Source: Haliclona indistincta (taxonomy: Eukaryota; Porifera; Demospongiae; Haplosclerida; Chalinidae). Taken from it: a DNA stretch of 64,000 bases. Positions within the stretch are counted from its first letter, which is position 1; the number at the start of each line of letters is the position of its first letter. The stretch is from the NCBI GenBank assembly GCA_964017065.1, contig OZ024785.1:9813086-9877085 (forward strand), written 5' to 3'. Both the position numbers and the translations under genes were made by a program. Shown here one piece after another: positions 44,853-56,550 of the stretch. The notes beneath the pieces were generated by a model. That model saw only the letters and a list, made by a program, of their open reading frames with translations, was not told where the DNA came from and made no database searches.

Positions 44853-45603
44853 GCAATTAACACGAAGCAGTTAATGACACGTTGCGTTGACCACACAACT
44901 GTTGTAAAATTACTTGATCACATTCCACAGTAGACTGACTAGTGGGTGAATAAATGACACAGAACAATAGTTTGCATGCATAAATCCTGCTATTGTGAAA
45001 GTCATCAAGTGTGAAGAACTACAGGTTTTATTAATTCTTGGAAGAAAGATTTTGAGAGTAAAGTGTCACCTTGCAGTCACTTATGTGTCAAGTCACTGGT
45101 ATTTATTCACAAAATGGAGCATGATCAAAGACTTGATGACATTTTAACGCATTGGTTCTCCACGCTTTACGGTCTACGCTCTACGCTTTACCCTTGCAAG
45201 AAGTAATAAACCGCTGTAATATGTAGTGTAATGGTCGTTTGCCTTTCGATCAATTGACTGAGAGTATGATTTTACTGCCAATTATACTACAAGCTACAGC
45301 TATGGTAAGGACGGTTCTGGCACTGAGAAAAGATGACTATAGCAAGTCTAGTTTATGGCTAATTGACCAACCACAGAGGACAACACACCTGAGAGGGATA
45401 CTTGGGATTTTTACATTTGCAAGCTTTGCATTATTCCATCTTGTTCCTTTACTTTTGCAACCATCATCCCATCTTGTTCCTTTCCTTTTTTAAGAGTCAT
45501 CCCTGCACTTCCAGTTTTTTTATTAAAGATTTTTATGGATACATAATGAGAAGTATGACGCATCTTAGTGATGATAATGAGGTTATGTATCTGTTGGAGT
45601 TCA
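44853..45603. other. intergenic, holds 190-bp repeat copy 3
   Basis: No gene supported. The open stretch at 45239-45493 is low-complexity and lacks splice or family support. The repeat is listed separately. Confidence 0.5.
45026..45210. repeat. 190-bp interspersed TIR repeat, copy 3
   Basis: TTTTATTAATTCTTGGAAG start and CTTGCAAGAAGTAATAAA end. Closely matches 37298-37482 in the same orientation, including GGTCTACGCTCTACGCTTTA. Confidence 0.8.
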
Positions 45604-47104
45604 TCATCTCCTACTTCTTTTCTTCGTCGCAGCTTGTCGGATCAGTCTCTCCATCTCAACATCCCTCTCTAAAATATCCTCAGAGACAGTCTCGGGGCAA
45701 CCACCAACAGGGCAGCGAGCTCCTCCCCGCGTACGAGAGATATGAATGTGATTAAGTACTGCTTCCTTGCTATACGTGTGTCCACACTGTCGACTCTTGA
45801 CTGGAGTAACAAACTGTTGACGAGTTAGTGGACAAGTCAATGATCGTGTCACCTGTGAATACAAACAAGCATAACAATCAACAAGCATAGTACAGTGACA
45901 AAGCAGCAAAAATTGTTATGATTGTCAACAGGAGCCCATAACGAGTTGTCCTGTTGTCAACTATAAGCGATGAACAAAACAGCAAACTGTATAGTCAAGA
46001 AAATCTAGCAGCAGAGGTGCACTTGGGACTTTAAAATGTGGCTGTTGTAGAAAATGTATTGCATACACGCAAATTTTAAAATCAATTGATTTTGAGTCTC
46101 AATCGTCATTAAAGAATGTGAATCTCAACTGGTAAAATAATTTACACCCTATTACAATGACACCTGGGGCTATTTCAACCTGTTTTGGCATTACAAAGTT
46201 TACGTTTAATTATTTTGCTACAACGACTGTTTTAATTCATTTCATGAACCTTTGTGGGGCTATTTCGACCGCTGAATTCTGGCACAGACTCTCACTCACT
46301 ACAGTGACACACTTACTCATGGCTGCTTAAAGGCTAGTACTGTCGTGAAGGCCTGAGCATGTTGGTTCTAGTTTTAATCTTGTGCATGAGCCCCAGGTGA
46401 CTGTATCAGCACAAAGTGACCAGTAAGACTCCACAGTAAAGGTGGAGGATCATATTGCATTATGAGGTAAAATGATCTTCTGTATGATCTACTGTACCTC
46501 ACCTGTCCCATAGCTAATTCTTGAGATTCGTCCACCATCATATCTTCCTCTTCATTTGGTTCGTCTTGCTGCACAGCAGCAGCAGCTGCTGCTGATACAG
46601 CCTCTCTGAACTCACGTAGTTTCGGATGAGAACTATTGAATAAACACACCACTCATCCACTGTACAGCAGAATTCCATACTAACCTAACATGAGGTGAGT
46701 TTAGGCCTTGTAGTCGCTGGTCGAACATGTCCACCAGAAGAGCTGAATTCTCATCCTCTGGTTGTATCTCAGCAGCAAAATCCTCCATCCCTTGCAATAC
46801 CTCGACCACCTGACCAATAGATACGTCCATTTTGATAACTTGTTTCAAGAAATCTTCTCCTTTCTCGACACAACCCTCAAATCCATCTTCCCATTCTGCT
46901 TGTAAACCCTACAGGAACATCACCATGAAGAAGACTGTCACCAACTATCACAGGCGCCCTACTTACAGCAATATCAGCAGATACTTCCGTGATTGACTTT
47001 AGTACACTATCTGCCGTCTTTTTGAATTTTTTACAGTCAATAGAGCAGTCGGTAAGCAGTTCTAGACCAGCACGGCCGCTGCCACCTCTCGATCTCCCGG
47101 ACAT
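45604..47104 (-). CDS. NSMCE2: NSMCE2 (MMS21/NSE2), SP-RING E3 SUMO ligase of the SMC5/6 complex
   Basis: Exons read as 47104-46967, 46908-46685, about 46636-46503 and 45852-45604. The C-terminal exon has the SP-RING: CPLTRQQFVTPVKSRQCGHT, then an Ile/His helix and CPVGGC. This is the family spacing that binds a single zinc and recruits the SUMO-charged E2. The N-terminal exons are helical (KKFKKTADSVLKSITEVSAD), as expected for the SMC5-binding arm. An acidic stretch EPNEEEDMMVDES follows an Ala run. The product is about 250 residues, normal for NSE2. The 650-bp last intron contains a remnant of the AGGAGCCCATAACGAG foldback family at about 45930. Head-to-head with the carboxypeptidase gene. 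Confidence 0.88.
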
Positions 47105-47168
47105 TTTGAAACGACACGTGTGATCACGTGATTTCTACTTGGGCGTGGCTCGCCGAAACCTGTGTGCG
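47105..47168. promoter_or_regulatory. bidirectional promoter, 64 bp between two start codons
   Basis: Only 64 bp separate the NSMCE2 ATG (47104, minus) from the AGBL-type ATG (47169, plus). The stretch carries CACGTGTGATCACGTGAT, two CACGTG E-boxes in near-palindrome, a plausible shared USF/MYC-type site. The 5' UTRs must be very short or start codons may lie slightly further in. Confidence 0.6.
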
Positions 47169-50100
47169 ATGGAGCACAGCGACAGCAGCGAGCCTGAAGA
47201 AGAGGACGAGGGTGATGGTCTCCAGCGTTTGTTTTTCTCCTGTAGCAGTAGTAGTTGTGATGATGACTCTGAGATTGAGTGGAGAGAGGCTATTCGTCAG
47301 ACATTAGAAGCTGACATACAGTATCAGGTTAGACTGCGACTAGCACTGGACTCGCCACAGCTCCGAACATCTGGCGCAAAGAACTGCTCCAAACAAGAGC
47401 AACAGACTCTAGAGCTGTGTCCACATAGAAGAGCGATTGTTCGAGTAGATCATGGCGATTTGCAAGGGTCAAAGCAAGAGGGGACAAAGGATGAACAAGA
47501 AGTGCACGAGGTGGGCGGGGCTGGTCGGGAAAGGAATGAAGCTTTGAACGAAGAGCTAGAGAACCATACGACAAAATTTCCGAAACTCTCAGAGAAAAGC
47601 AATGCTACTCCATCATTACAGCAACAAAGAGCTGTAGAGGGTCCAGTAGTAGCAGTAGTAGAGGTGAAACAGTCAGTGGGTGAAAAGACTGAGAGTGCTA
47701 ACAGCAGATTGCAACAGTTACAACAAGCTCAGACTGTTTTTGACTACCTCCATCTCAAGTACGGCACTCCTTATCATCAACTACAACATCTGGCTAACCA
47801 TGGCTGCTTCAAGTGTACCAACGGAGAAAACAAACCAGTTGACAGTAGAATGAAATGGCCCAAAGAGCGCCGCATAGTCACCGCAGCACCGCAACTTGTC
47901 ACAACAGAGGCAAATCAAAGTGTCTCAGAAACAACAGACTTCTCTCGAGTTCCTTCAGTTGATACACGGTGCTCATCAGTAGGGATTTCAGTGTATGACA
48001 GCAGCATAGATGATTCAGCAGTGAGTGATCAAAATAGCAGCAATAACCAAGAAAATGGTGCAACTAGTAAGTTGAGATTCGAATCTCGATTTGAGAGTGG
48101 AAATCTACACCAAGCTATGCAAGTGTAAGCTACTTAATAGTTAACAAACTTACACAATTACATGTTTCTATTCTGAACAGAGGACCTTACAGTTATGACT
48201 TACTCCTCAACAATGATCTTTACACTCAGAGACACACACAATGGTAGCTCTACAGTGTTCTTCCTATACTTCACATGACTGCAAAATACAGGTTTTACTA
48301 TAGAGTCACTAACATGGAGGCGGGAAAGACTTACACATTCTCAATTCTGAATCTAAGAAAAAATGACAGTCTTTATAACCATGGTCAGTATCAAAGCTCG
48401 TCTTGTTGAATATTACTGTTGTCATAGGAATGAAGATACTCATGTATTCCGAAACAGCTAAAGGATGGTCAAGAGTTGGAAGAAATATTAGGTAAACTTA
48501 GTGTCTATATAATTCTATCGAGTGAGCTACTTGCTCTCATCTCAGTTATCGTAGACTCACTCATCGAAATTACAAAAGTCTTCACCACGACACTGAATAC
48601 TACTGCTTGACATGGACTATGGTAGACAAATATTTATACTGGATTTTAAACCTCTTTTTCTGTGCATCTGCAGGAGTTTCCACATACAGCTGATACATGT
48701 TATTTTGCCCACTGCTATCCGTACACCTATACTCACCTTCTCGATCAGATAGAAACATTGATGCAGGACCCACAGCGAGGTCAATACGTCAGGAAAGAGG
48801 TGACAGTGCATTGCCCGTTTTATCTCTGCTGCTTAATTTTCTTTGTACAGGAACTCTGTCAGACTATTGGAGATAACTCTTGCCCACTCCTAACCATTGC
48901 TGACTTTAATGGTGAGTAGATGGTGTAATTGTGCAATTTTTGATTCCACTGTAGCTCCAGAGGAAGAGTGGCGTGAGAGAATGGGCGTGGTCATGTCAGC
49001 ACGAATCCACCCAGGGGAGTCAAACAGCAGCTGGATCATGCAGGGTGTGATCGATTACCTCACTTCTGAACATAAACATGCAAAAGTTAGTTTATCCACA
49101 AAAATTAAAATTTTAAATTAAAAAAAAATTTTTTTGTTCAGTATCTTCGTAGTCACTATGTGTTCAAGTTGATTCCCATGCTCAATCCTGATGGAGTCAT
49201 CGTTGGCAACTATCGCACATCATTAGTAGGTGTTGACCTCAATAGAGTATTCAAAGGACCTATACAAGTTAGTATTTAAGAAGCTAATATTGTGTTTATC
49301 AATGTCATTCTCTATTCTTCAGAAACTTTTTCCAACCGTTTACAACACTAAGAAAATGATACAACAATTTGCGGAGAGAAGAGAAGTAAGATCTCAAAAT
49401 GAATAATTTCACACCATAACCATCCTTTTTCATTTATTGCAGCTAGCTTGTTACATTGATCTCCATGGTCACAGCAAGAACCATAACGTGTTTATGTACG
49501 GTTGCCATACTACAGACTGTGATCACGCCACATTCCTCAGAGAGCGGGTCGTCCCTTGGCTGTTGTCACAACTGGTACTAAAAATATTATATTATTATAT
49601 AGCTGCAACAATAGACACTGAACTGTGCACCACAATATAAACAGCATTATACAGGGATAGTTGTACATAACTCAATTTTCCATTTTTTCTGATACAGTCA
49701 AGAGAAAAGTTTTGCTTTCGCAGTTGCAAGTTCAATGTTCAACGTTGCAAGTTATCAACAGGTCGTGTCCAAGTATGGAAGATGGGCATAGCCAATAGCT
49801 TTACAATGGAGGCATCTTTCTGTGGCGGTACTCTCAACAGGTAATAGAAACCAGATCACAGCCACAAAAAAAAATCCATGATGTCAAAAATTGCCGCATA
49901 ATCAATATTGCTCTCTCCAGATCTGTTCCAGGACATTTCACTCAAGCTGATCTACTCAATTTGGGTGAAGAAGTATGCGAGATGCTGTTACGATTATGCA
50001 AATACTACAAAAGTAACAGGTATGAAAAACTATCGCACATACAATTAACTAGTGTATAAATCACTTGTACAGTTACCAGCACAAGATCCACTGTGAGTTA

Positions 50101-51562
50101 GCGGAGTACTATACTACTCAACAGCAACAGAAAGCTGCTGAAAGAGACTGCCCCGTGCTACCTGACATAGTAACCAGCACCACACGCCAAGCATCCAAAG
50201 ATGACAGAGAAGACAGAGAGAAAGAAAGGGACAAGAGGCACAGAATGTCTCGCTGCCTGCGTCGATTTTATCGCATGAAAATACAGAACCTCGAAGAGGA
50301 GTCAAGGTAGGAGTAATTTTCACTGTTTGAAAATTTCTAAATGTGTTTTATGAGCACAGTACCAGTGGTTCAGACAGTGACAATGATGAATTCAAATTTG
50401 GACGAAATAAGGTATTTATACTATCACCTTTTTATCTTTTACTTTCTTGCTTCTTTCTAGTCAAAGCATCCTCACCAGCAGCGACAGCATAGACAGAAAC
50501 ACAGACAGAAAAGGCAGCAGTTGCACAGATCCACACAACCTGCTCAAGTCAAACAACCCATAAAAGAACAAGAGGTATAGGTTATAGAAAAGATTTTTAA
50601 AATTCATTTTTTTTGGTATTTATTAGAAAACGGCTGAACAAGAGCATCTGTTGAAAGAGCTGGCTCATTCGAGTAGTAGAAGAGAGCAGCCTGTAGCAAA
50701 GGAGAAGATTAAGTTGAGTGCCAGTGCTCCACCACGACTTCAAAGAGTAAGTGTAATAATTATGCTACTGCATTGGTGATTCTACTATCTGTTGTATGTG
50801 TAGGAAAGTCACCAACCTCATGGGTGGAGGTTTGTCAATAAATATGCGAACCGCTCAAATGGAGGAATTCCATGCTTTTCAGAGGAGAGATCAAAAGAAA
50901 GAGCTGAGAAGGTGACAGACTGATAGACTGATAGACACTGATCTAGACTAATTACCATTCTACAGTAGACATAATAATTTTATTAAAGATTCTTGTTATC
51001 TCACACTAGAAACTGAAGTCACTGAGTACGATTGAAACAGGATCACTGCCACCAGTAAGAAAATGATTATTAGAATGAGAAATGCAATACTCTCACAAAT
51101 CTGCAGTTGGCAGCAGGGACCATGCCGCCTGCAGCATCATCTCAACACCATTTGCACAAACCCACCTCATCTGCTCCTCCTCAGCAGCTTTGGGCTCCTC
51201 CAGTTGATAGCCGGCCGCGTCGTTCACACACCTCCAGCACAGTGCTTGCCACAAACTCACAGCAGCTTCTCCCAGCAGTCTCCTCACTGGGCAACTCACT
51301 ACTTCACTATAAAAAGATCAAAGGCTTAGTAGAGTCTCAGCGCCACATTCCCATTGCACAGCTACCCTCTTCATCTCTTGCTTCCTTCAAGCCTACTCCT
51401 CGAAAACTACCCAAGCTCCCTACCCTTCCTTCTCCTATTCCTCCACCTCATTCTCGGACCCCATCAACTGGCAACCCTCCTCTTCCCTCAGGGATTGAGC
51501 TACCTCCTCATTTACTCAGATACATATCAGAGATTTGGCAGAAGCAACTTAGAAGCACTTAG
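47169..51562 (+). CDS. AGBL2: cytosolic carboxypeptidase CCP2/CCP3-type (M14, tubulin deglutamylase)
   Basis: Multi-exon. After an acidic, Ser-rich N-terminus (about 320 residues, exon 47169-48125) come the CCP N-domain ([40 protein letters not shown]) and the M14 catalytic core: zinc ligands in [13 protein letters not shown] (48955-49085) and [16 protein letters not shown] (about 49460), substrate-site [11 protein letters not shown] (49141-49270), and catalytic Glu in [11 protein letters not shown] (about 49800). The '[18 protein letters not shown]' text is characteristic of CCP2/3, which remove C-terminal polyglutamate side chains from tubulin in cilia and centrioles. The tail (50065-51562) is basic/Gln-rich, then Pro/Ser-rich, with no known domain. 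AGBL2 and AGBL3 cannot be separated here. The start ATG at 47169 is the first in frame. Confidence 0.87.
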
Positions 51563-51734
51563 CAACAGTAGACACATTGTGCAATAATATTGTGGTGATG
51601 GTGTTTATTGAATTGTAACATCTGTTTGTTTATTTAGTCTCACTCCTCCGCCGTTGATAAATTACCGGTCTAAGGTTCTGGTGACACCTAACCCTTGATC
51701 ATCACTACAGCGGCTACATTGCAAATCGAGCGTA

Positions 51735-54380
51735 ATGTTGCTGTTGAGGTTAGCTTTCTTGCTCGCAATCGTGCTCTGTTCGACGGTGGCTGCACGTAGC
51801 CCGTTGCACCGTGTACCACGTGGTGCAGAGGCAACCGGGTCCTACATAGTGGTTCTACGCGAAGAAACGACAGAAGAGCAGTTCGAGCATCTAAAAGGCG
51901 TTGCCACACGCGTGTCAACAGATACTCCAGTAGTAACTAGTGCAGTAGGCAAGACGATCACTGCTAAGCTGTCGGAACAAGCGCTGGAAGAGGTGAAAAT
52001 GCACATCAATTCCGTAGTGAAGTGTGATTCCTCAAATTTGTATAGATGAGACATAGACCTGAAGTTGATCATATAGAAGAGGAAGGAATGGCATACGGAG
52101 AGCAAGTTGCAGACCTAGTGTGGCATCTTGATCGTATAGATCAGCTGAACCTTCCTCTTGATGGTCAGTATCAACCAGTCGGTTCAGGAAAGGGAGTGGA
52201 CTTGTACATACTGGACAGTGGAATAAAATATGATCATGAAGAGTTCCAGGGAAGAGCCAAGTATGCAGGTTATGATCCTGTGGACAACCATTATCCTAGT
52301 GACCCTCCACAACATGGTAGAGATTGTCACGGACATGGTACACATGTTTCTAGTCTAGCTGGAGGATCCACTTTTGGAGCTGCTAAAAATGTGAACCTGT
52401 TCAGTGTACGAGTGCTGGACTGTAACAACAGAGCACCGTGGAGTGTTGTGTTGGATGGACTGGACTACACAGCTAAAATGATCAAGCGTCGCAAGAGACT
52501 GGCCGTGGTGTCCATGTCACTAGGAGGCCTTATGCAGCAAGCTGCAAACAATGCGACCACTGCAATCTACAAGTTTGGTGTACCAGTAGTAGTTGCCGCT
52601 GGGAACAGCCATCGAGATGCCTGTGACTTCACCCCTGCAGGAGCAGAGGGTGCGATCACTGTTGGTGGCACTAGCAAATCTGATAATCTCTATAGTGCTA
52701 CTAATATGGGCCGTTGTGTTGATATATTTGCACCTGGCAGTCGTATTCTTGGTGCTGGCTACTCTTGCAGTAACTGTACTACAATGCTTAGCGGTACTTC
52801 AATGGCTACTCCTATGGTCTCCGGTATTGTGGCTATGCTTTTGGAACAATTCCCTCTCCTCAATCCTGATGAAATTCTAGAGTTGCTTATCAACAAGTCT
52901 GCTAAAAATGTCCTTGATTTGTACTCTAGCGGACGTCCTGATGAGTTGGTAGCACCAACTCCAAACAGACTAGTCCAAACCGAAGGTGAGCATGTGTGCA
53001 CTTGTCGTTCTCTATAAACATCTCCCTTGTATTAGGGGGTTGTGGAGGACATTATTCTGGAAGGTCAAAGTTTATTATCAGTTCACCCCTCCATCCTACA
53101 CCTCACCCTCTTAATCTCAAGTGCGAGTGGAAGATGGAGGTGAACGAAAGAGAAGAGGTGGAGATAATCTTTGGTCTGATCGACCTCCGAGGGAATTACA
53201 ATAAGTTGCTAGTGTGTGATGGATTTCATTGTAACGAAGACATTGCTGCTGTACACTACACAGGTGCCTACTGATCGATGACTTGTTGTGTGTACATGCG
53301 ATGTAATTCTGTTTGCACAGGTTTTCATGACGGCAAGCTGAAGTCACTGAGATACCGTTCATCTGGAAATGTAACTGTTCTGCTGGTTACCGATTGGGAC
53401 GGTGAAAATGGTCGAGGCTTCACAGCTAACGTCACAAAATACTACGCAGGAACAAACTTGACAGGTGAGTTACAAGAAAGACAATCAACTGATGAATCTT
53501 CCCTTCCTTTTCAGTTCCAGATACTAGTATAGAGCTGCCAGTTCCAGACTACCCTCCTGTGACTCATGTTAACCTGTCTGTACCTGCTGCAAGTGTCCAC
53601 CAAGTTGTCACTCAGTGGAAGAGAAGAGGATTCAACATAGCAGCTATTAATGTGCACAAACCAACAGCTACTTCAAAGAGTTCCTACAGTATTATCGTAC
53701 ACAATGGTACAGTTCATACACGAGAAGCTTTAGATGTAACTGCTGCTGAACTGAACAGAGAAATCAGTCGACAAGCAGCAAATGGCTACTCGGTCTGGAC
53801 TATTAGCGGGAGAGTCAGGTCCAATGACACAACTCCACTGTATAGTGTGATATTTGGGCGTAACCCTGAATACATCGAGACTACTGTTTTGGTTGAAATG
53901 GATTTTTTTGCACATTTTTTCAAGTCGTTTGAACTTTTGGATGCCAAGTGGAGCATAATATCTCAAGTACTCCTGTCGTCAAACGGACACACCAGCTTAA
54001 CTAGTGCTTATCAACGTGATCGCAGACCAGCACAGAACATTACCGTCCCTCCGGACCAAGTCCTCCCTGAGAGACTAGCCCTGTTTGGTCTTAGATTTAC
54101 TGACTTCAGCAACTTGACACTGGAGCGATCCAAACAATTCTTATACCCTAGACAGGTTGAACCATACTTTCATCCTGGCATCAGTAGCTCACGATTTTCT
54201 GTGGTTTATGAAAAGAGAGCAGATCATTCAAGCTTCTTTCGCTGGGGTTTGAACGAAACTGAGACGCAAGCAGCTATTGAACTATATCGCAAGAACTGGG
54301 ATCCATTGATAGTGACCAACTATCGATACAACGAAGAGAACAGATTCTTTGTAATGTGGGGAAGAATAAGAGTGAGATGA
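51735..54380 (+). CDS. secreted S8 protease (proteinase K/PCSK9-like) with CUB and BTRD1-like C-terminal domains
   Basis: Exons 51735-51992, 52046-52985, 53036-53263, 53321-53464 and 53515-54380. Signal peptide MLLLRLAFLLAIVLCSTVAA; I9 propeptide (SYIVVLREETTEEQFEHLK ... EE|MRHRPEVDHIEEEG, spliced over a 53-bp intron). S8 domain with Asp in VDLYILDSGI, His in CHGHGTHVSSLAGG, Asn in VVAAGN and Ser in LSGTSMATPMVSG, all intact. Then a CUB-like domain (CGGHYSG ... CEWKME ... LLVCDG ... SSGNVTVLLVTDW ... GRGFTANV), spread over three exons. The last exon has two repeats resembling bacterial tandem repeat domain 1 (QWKRRGFNIAAINVHK; SYSIIVHNG; ETQAAIELYRKNWDPLIVTN; NRFFVMWGR). Secreted enzyme; target unknown. 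Not arranged with the other S8 gene. Confidence 0.82.
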
Positions 54381-54501
54381 ATAAGTGTCCGCATTTAGTG
54401 CTTGACTATTGATATTTTTTGAACATGTTTCGTTTATGTAATGAAATTTATATGAATATTAATTTTGGTCAATTCAACGATAAAATGTTCTCAAAGATTT
54501 A

Positions 54502-55769
54502 TTACGATGCATTTTTCTTAGCTTCATCCCAAATTGTTACACCATCACATGTGCACACTTTTTTAGTGTTCTCAAACAAACCAGCAGAACGTGCTATCAC
54601 ACCGCACATCACACTGGAAGAGAAGGAAATCTTCACAATTTTGTCTCCTGAACGGTTTCTCTTACCCTGTAGGAGTCACACCAGCTTTATTGTGTACGAC
54701 CATGCCTCTACCGATGATGTCCCATACTTTCAATCTGTTTGATACAAGATGGAATGAGGCATGCCCCCCTTCATTAGCTTTCACAACTCCTAAGTCTCCA
54801 GCAAGCTACAAAAATAACAAGTAACACGTTACTATGAATTTTATGAGTATATTACGTGCCTGGGAAGATGAGTTTGCTCCAGCAAAAATATCACCACAGC
54901 TGAGACAAAAAATTATTTAGCAATGTGGTAGAGTTTTTCTTACCTCTCACAATTGTTAGACATGTCTCCATATTGGTGGACAGCCAGCCTATGCTGAACA
55001 CCCGGCTCCAACCCATCAACGGTACCTTCCACCACACACTGATCCTGACTCACCTATGGAGATACATACATTGTAAAACATTACAGAATCAATTAGTCTT
55101 ATTTAAGACTGCATACAGTGTCAATTATAACGTCACTGCTATAATTTATGTGGGATGTAAAATTGGAAATCAAGACTATTATATCAGTCTCTTCACCTGT
55201 ACTAGTCTGGCAAGCCCACGGACTTGTCCTTTCCATTTCATGATAGACACTGCCGCTCCATGATGGGAAGGAGTTGGATTACTTGTTGAAGATCCGCTCC
55301 CTCCATAGCCTCTGAACACAACCAGCTTGCCGGTTTCCTTCAGTCTCTGTTGCACAATGGCAGACGGAAGAGTAGATTTGACCAAGACTAGTTCATTGGC
55401 GACATCAACAAACACACTGGAGACACCTGATAGAACGGACAAGGAAGGGTCATACAAAGGTATGGGTATGTTTATAGCAGCTGAAATTTACACATTGGAA
55501 ACAAGCAACATGAAAAATTGAATTTATAGCTACACTTTGCACAACCTTTGGTAAAACACGATAGGTCTAATGCAGTGTCTATGTGTCTCACCGGGTACGT
55601 TGAGAGCACGTCTGACCTCGTCCTCGCATGATTTGCAACTCATCTGCACTGCAAACTCCATCTGTGATTCCCAAGCAAAGAAAACGATTCAGCCATCATA
55701 GACAGCGCTATCTGCATGGTGAAATCACAGACTCTTTACCTGTGTCACAACTTGATCTCCTTCCGTCAT
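54502..55769 (-). CDS. CCS: CCS, copper chaperone for Cu/Zn superoxide dismutase
   Basis: Exons 55769-55740 ([10 protein letters not shown]), 55661-55592, 55427-55197, about 55070-54950 and three shorter 3' exons to the stop at 54502. Domain 1 has the copper site MSCKSC. Domain 2 is SOD-like ([25 protein letters not shown]). Domain 3 has the CxC copper-transfer motif in [10 protein letters not shown] near the C-terminus, and [18 protein letters not shown] precedes it. The loop that carries the three zinc His in human CCS is shortened to [19 protein letters not shown] and has none, keeping only the final Asp. That junction uses a GC donor (GCACGT) if read correctly. Delivers copper to SOD1 in cytosol and mitochondria. 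Length (about 240 residues) is near normal. Confidence 0.86.
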
Positions 55770-55997
55770 TTTGATTTGTATCTAGAACTACTGGCTATGC
55801 GCTTTCAAGAGTAGAATTCAAGGGCAATACTGTAACCGCTCGATCGAATCAGTGTTCCGCAGTGTCGCATTATGTACCGAGAAGCCCCGACCGGAAGTCA
55901 CGTGCGCGAGCCGCCTTCGGCGGCTTATATTATCTACGCGCGCGCGCGCGTTTAGAAGCTCTATAAAGGCTTGTTTGGTGGAGTGACCGGTCAGCAG

Positions 55998-56068
55998 GTT
56001 TCGGTGGCTCAGCGGTTTAGTGAGTGGTTTGTAGTGCATACGCTCCGGGTTCGATTACCAATCATGGT
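55998..56068 (+). repeat. tRNA-derived sequence (SINE head or tRNA pseudogene)
   Basis: A-box-like TGGCTCAGCGG at 56004 and B-box GGGTTCGATTAC at 56047 have the spacing of a Pol III internal promoter, with a T-run (TTTTTTT) from about 56072. Acceptor and T stems do not pair well, so it is not a working tRNA. Confidence 0.55.
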
Positions 56069-56131
56069 GTCTTTTTTTATTATTTTTTTCTCTCCAAAAA
56101 CGTAAGTTTTTTGTCCATTTACAACGCTCTA

Positions 56132-56283
56132 GACGATCTTTAGCAAGGGCAGAAGGCCCGCTTTAGGACGACCTTCTCGACGATCCTTAGGCTTACCAAG
56201 GGCCGAAGGCCCGGTTTAGGACACCCTCCCGACGATCCTTAGGCTTAGCAAGGGCCGAAGGCCCGGTTTAGGACACCCTCCCG
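56132..56283. repeat. 50-bp tandem repeat, 3 units
   Basis: Unit ACGATCCTTAGGCTTAGCAA+GGGCCGAAGGCCCGGTTTAG+GACACCCTCCCG; the first unit is diverged. Each unit holds the palindrome GGGCCGAAGGCCC. Followed at 56307-56332 by TTTAGGGTTTAGGGTTTAGG, a telomere-like run. Confidence 0.85.
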
Positions 56284-56550
56284 ACTTTGCACAGTTAGGA
56301 GAAGGTTTTTAGGGTTTAGGGTTTAGGATTTAGTTGTTAGACTAATGTTTCCTAGTGTGTGCTCTGACTAGAGTCCATATTTATCACGTGATTACCATGG
56401 CAACCAATCGGGGCTTCTCGGTACATAATGGGGGTTTATTACTTTCACATCATCCCATGCCCCCTCACGTGATATAAGTCATGAATATAATTACCGCCAA
56501 TCTCGCGCGAAATCCAAAGCAGGCGCTTGCTAGTCTATCATCACTCTATC

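Larger units (their letters stand above)
55868..56430. mobile_element. 563-bp TIR element containing a tRNA-like SINE head and tandem repeats
   Basis: The first 23 bp (55868-55890, CATTATGTACCGAGAAGCCC+CGA) are repeated inverted and without mismatch at 56408-56430. The interior has the tRNA-like sequence, three 50-bp tandem units and a TTTAGGG run. The right end coincides exactly with the MULE left end, so the MULE inserted at the very end of this element. No coding capacity, so non-autonomous. Confidence 0.8.

Noticed and set aside
45239..45755. Plus-strand gene downstream of NSMCE2
   Set aside because: Low-complexity Leu/Phe/Pro text; the second half is the complement of the NSMCE2 SP-RING exon.
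52593..52880. Membrane protein in an alternative frame of the S8 protease
   Set aside because: The frame is a shadow of the catalytic exon; hydrophobicity comes from the GT-rich codons of the real frame.
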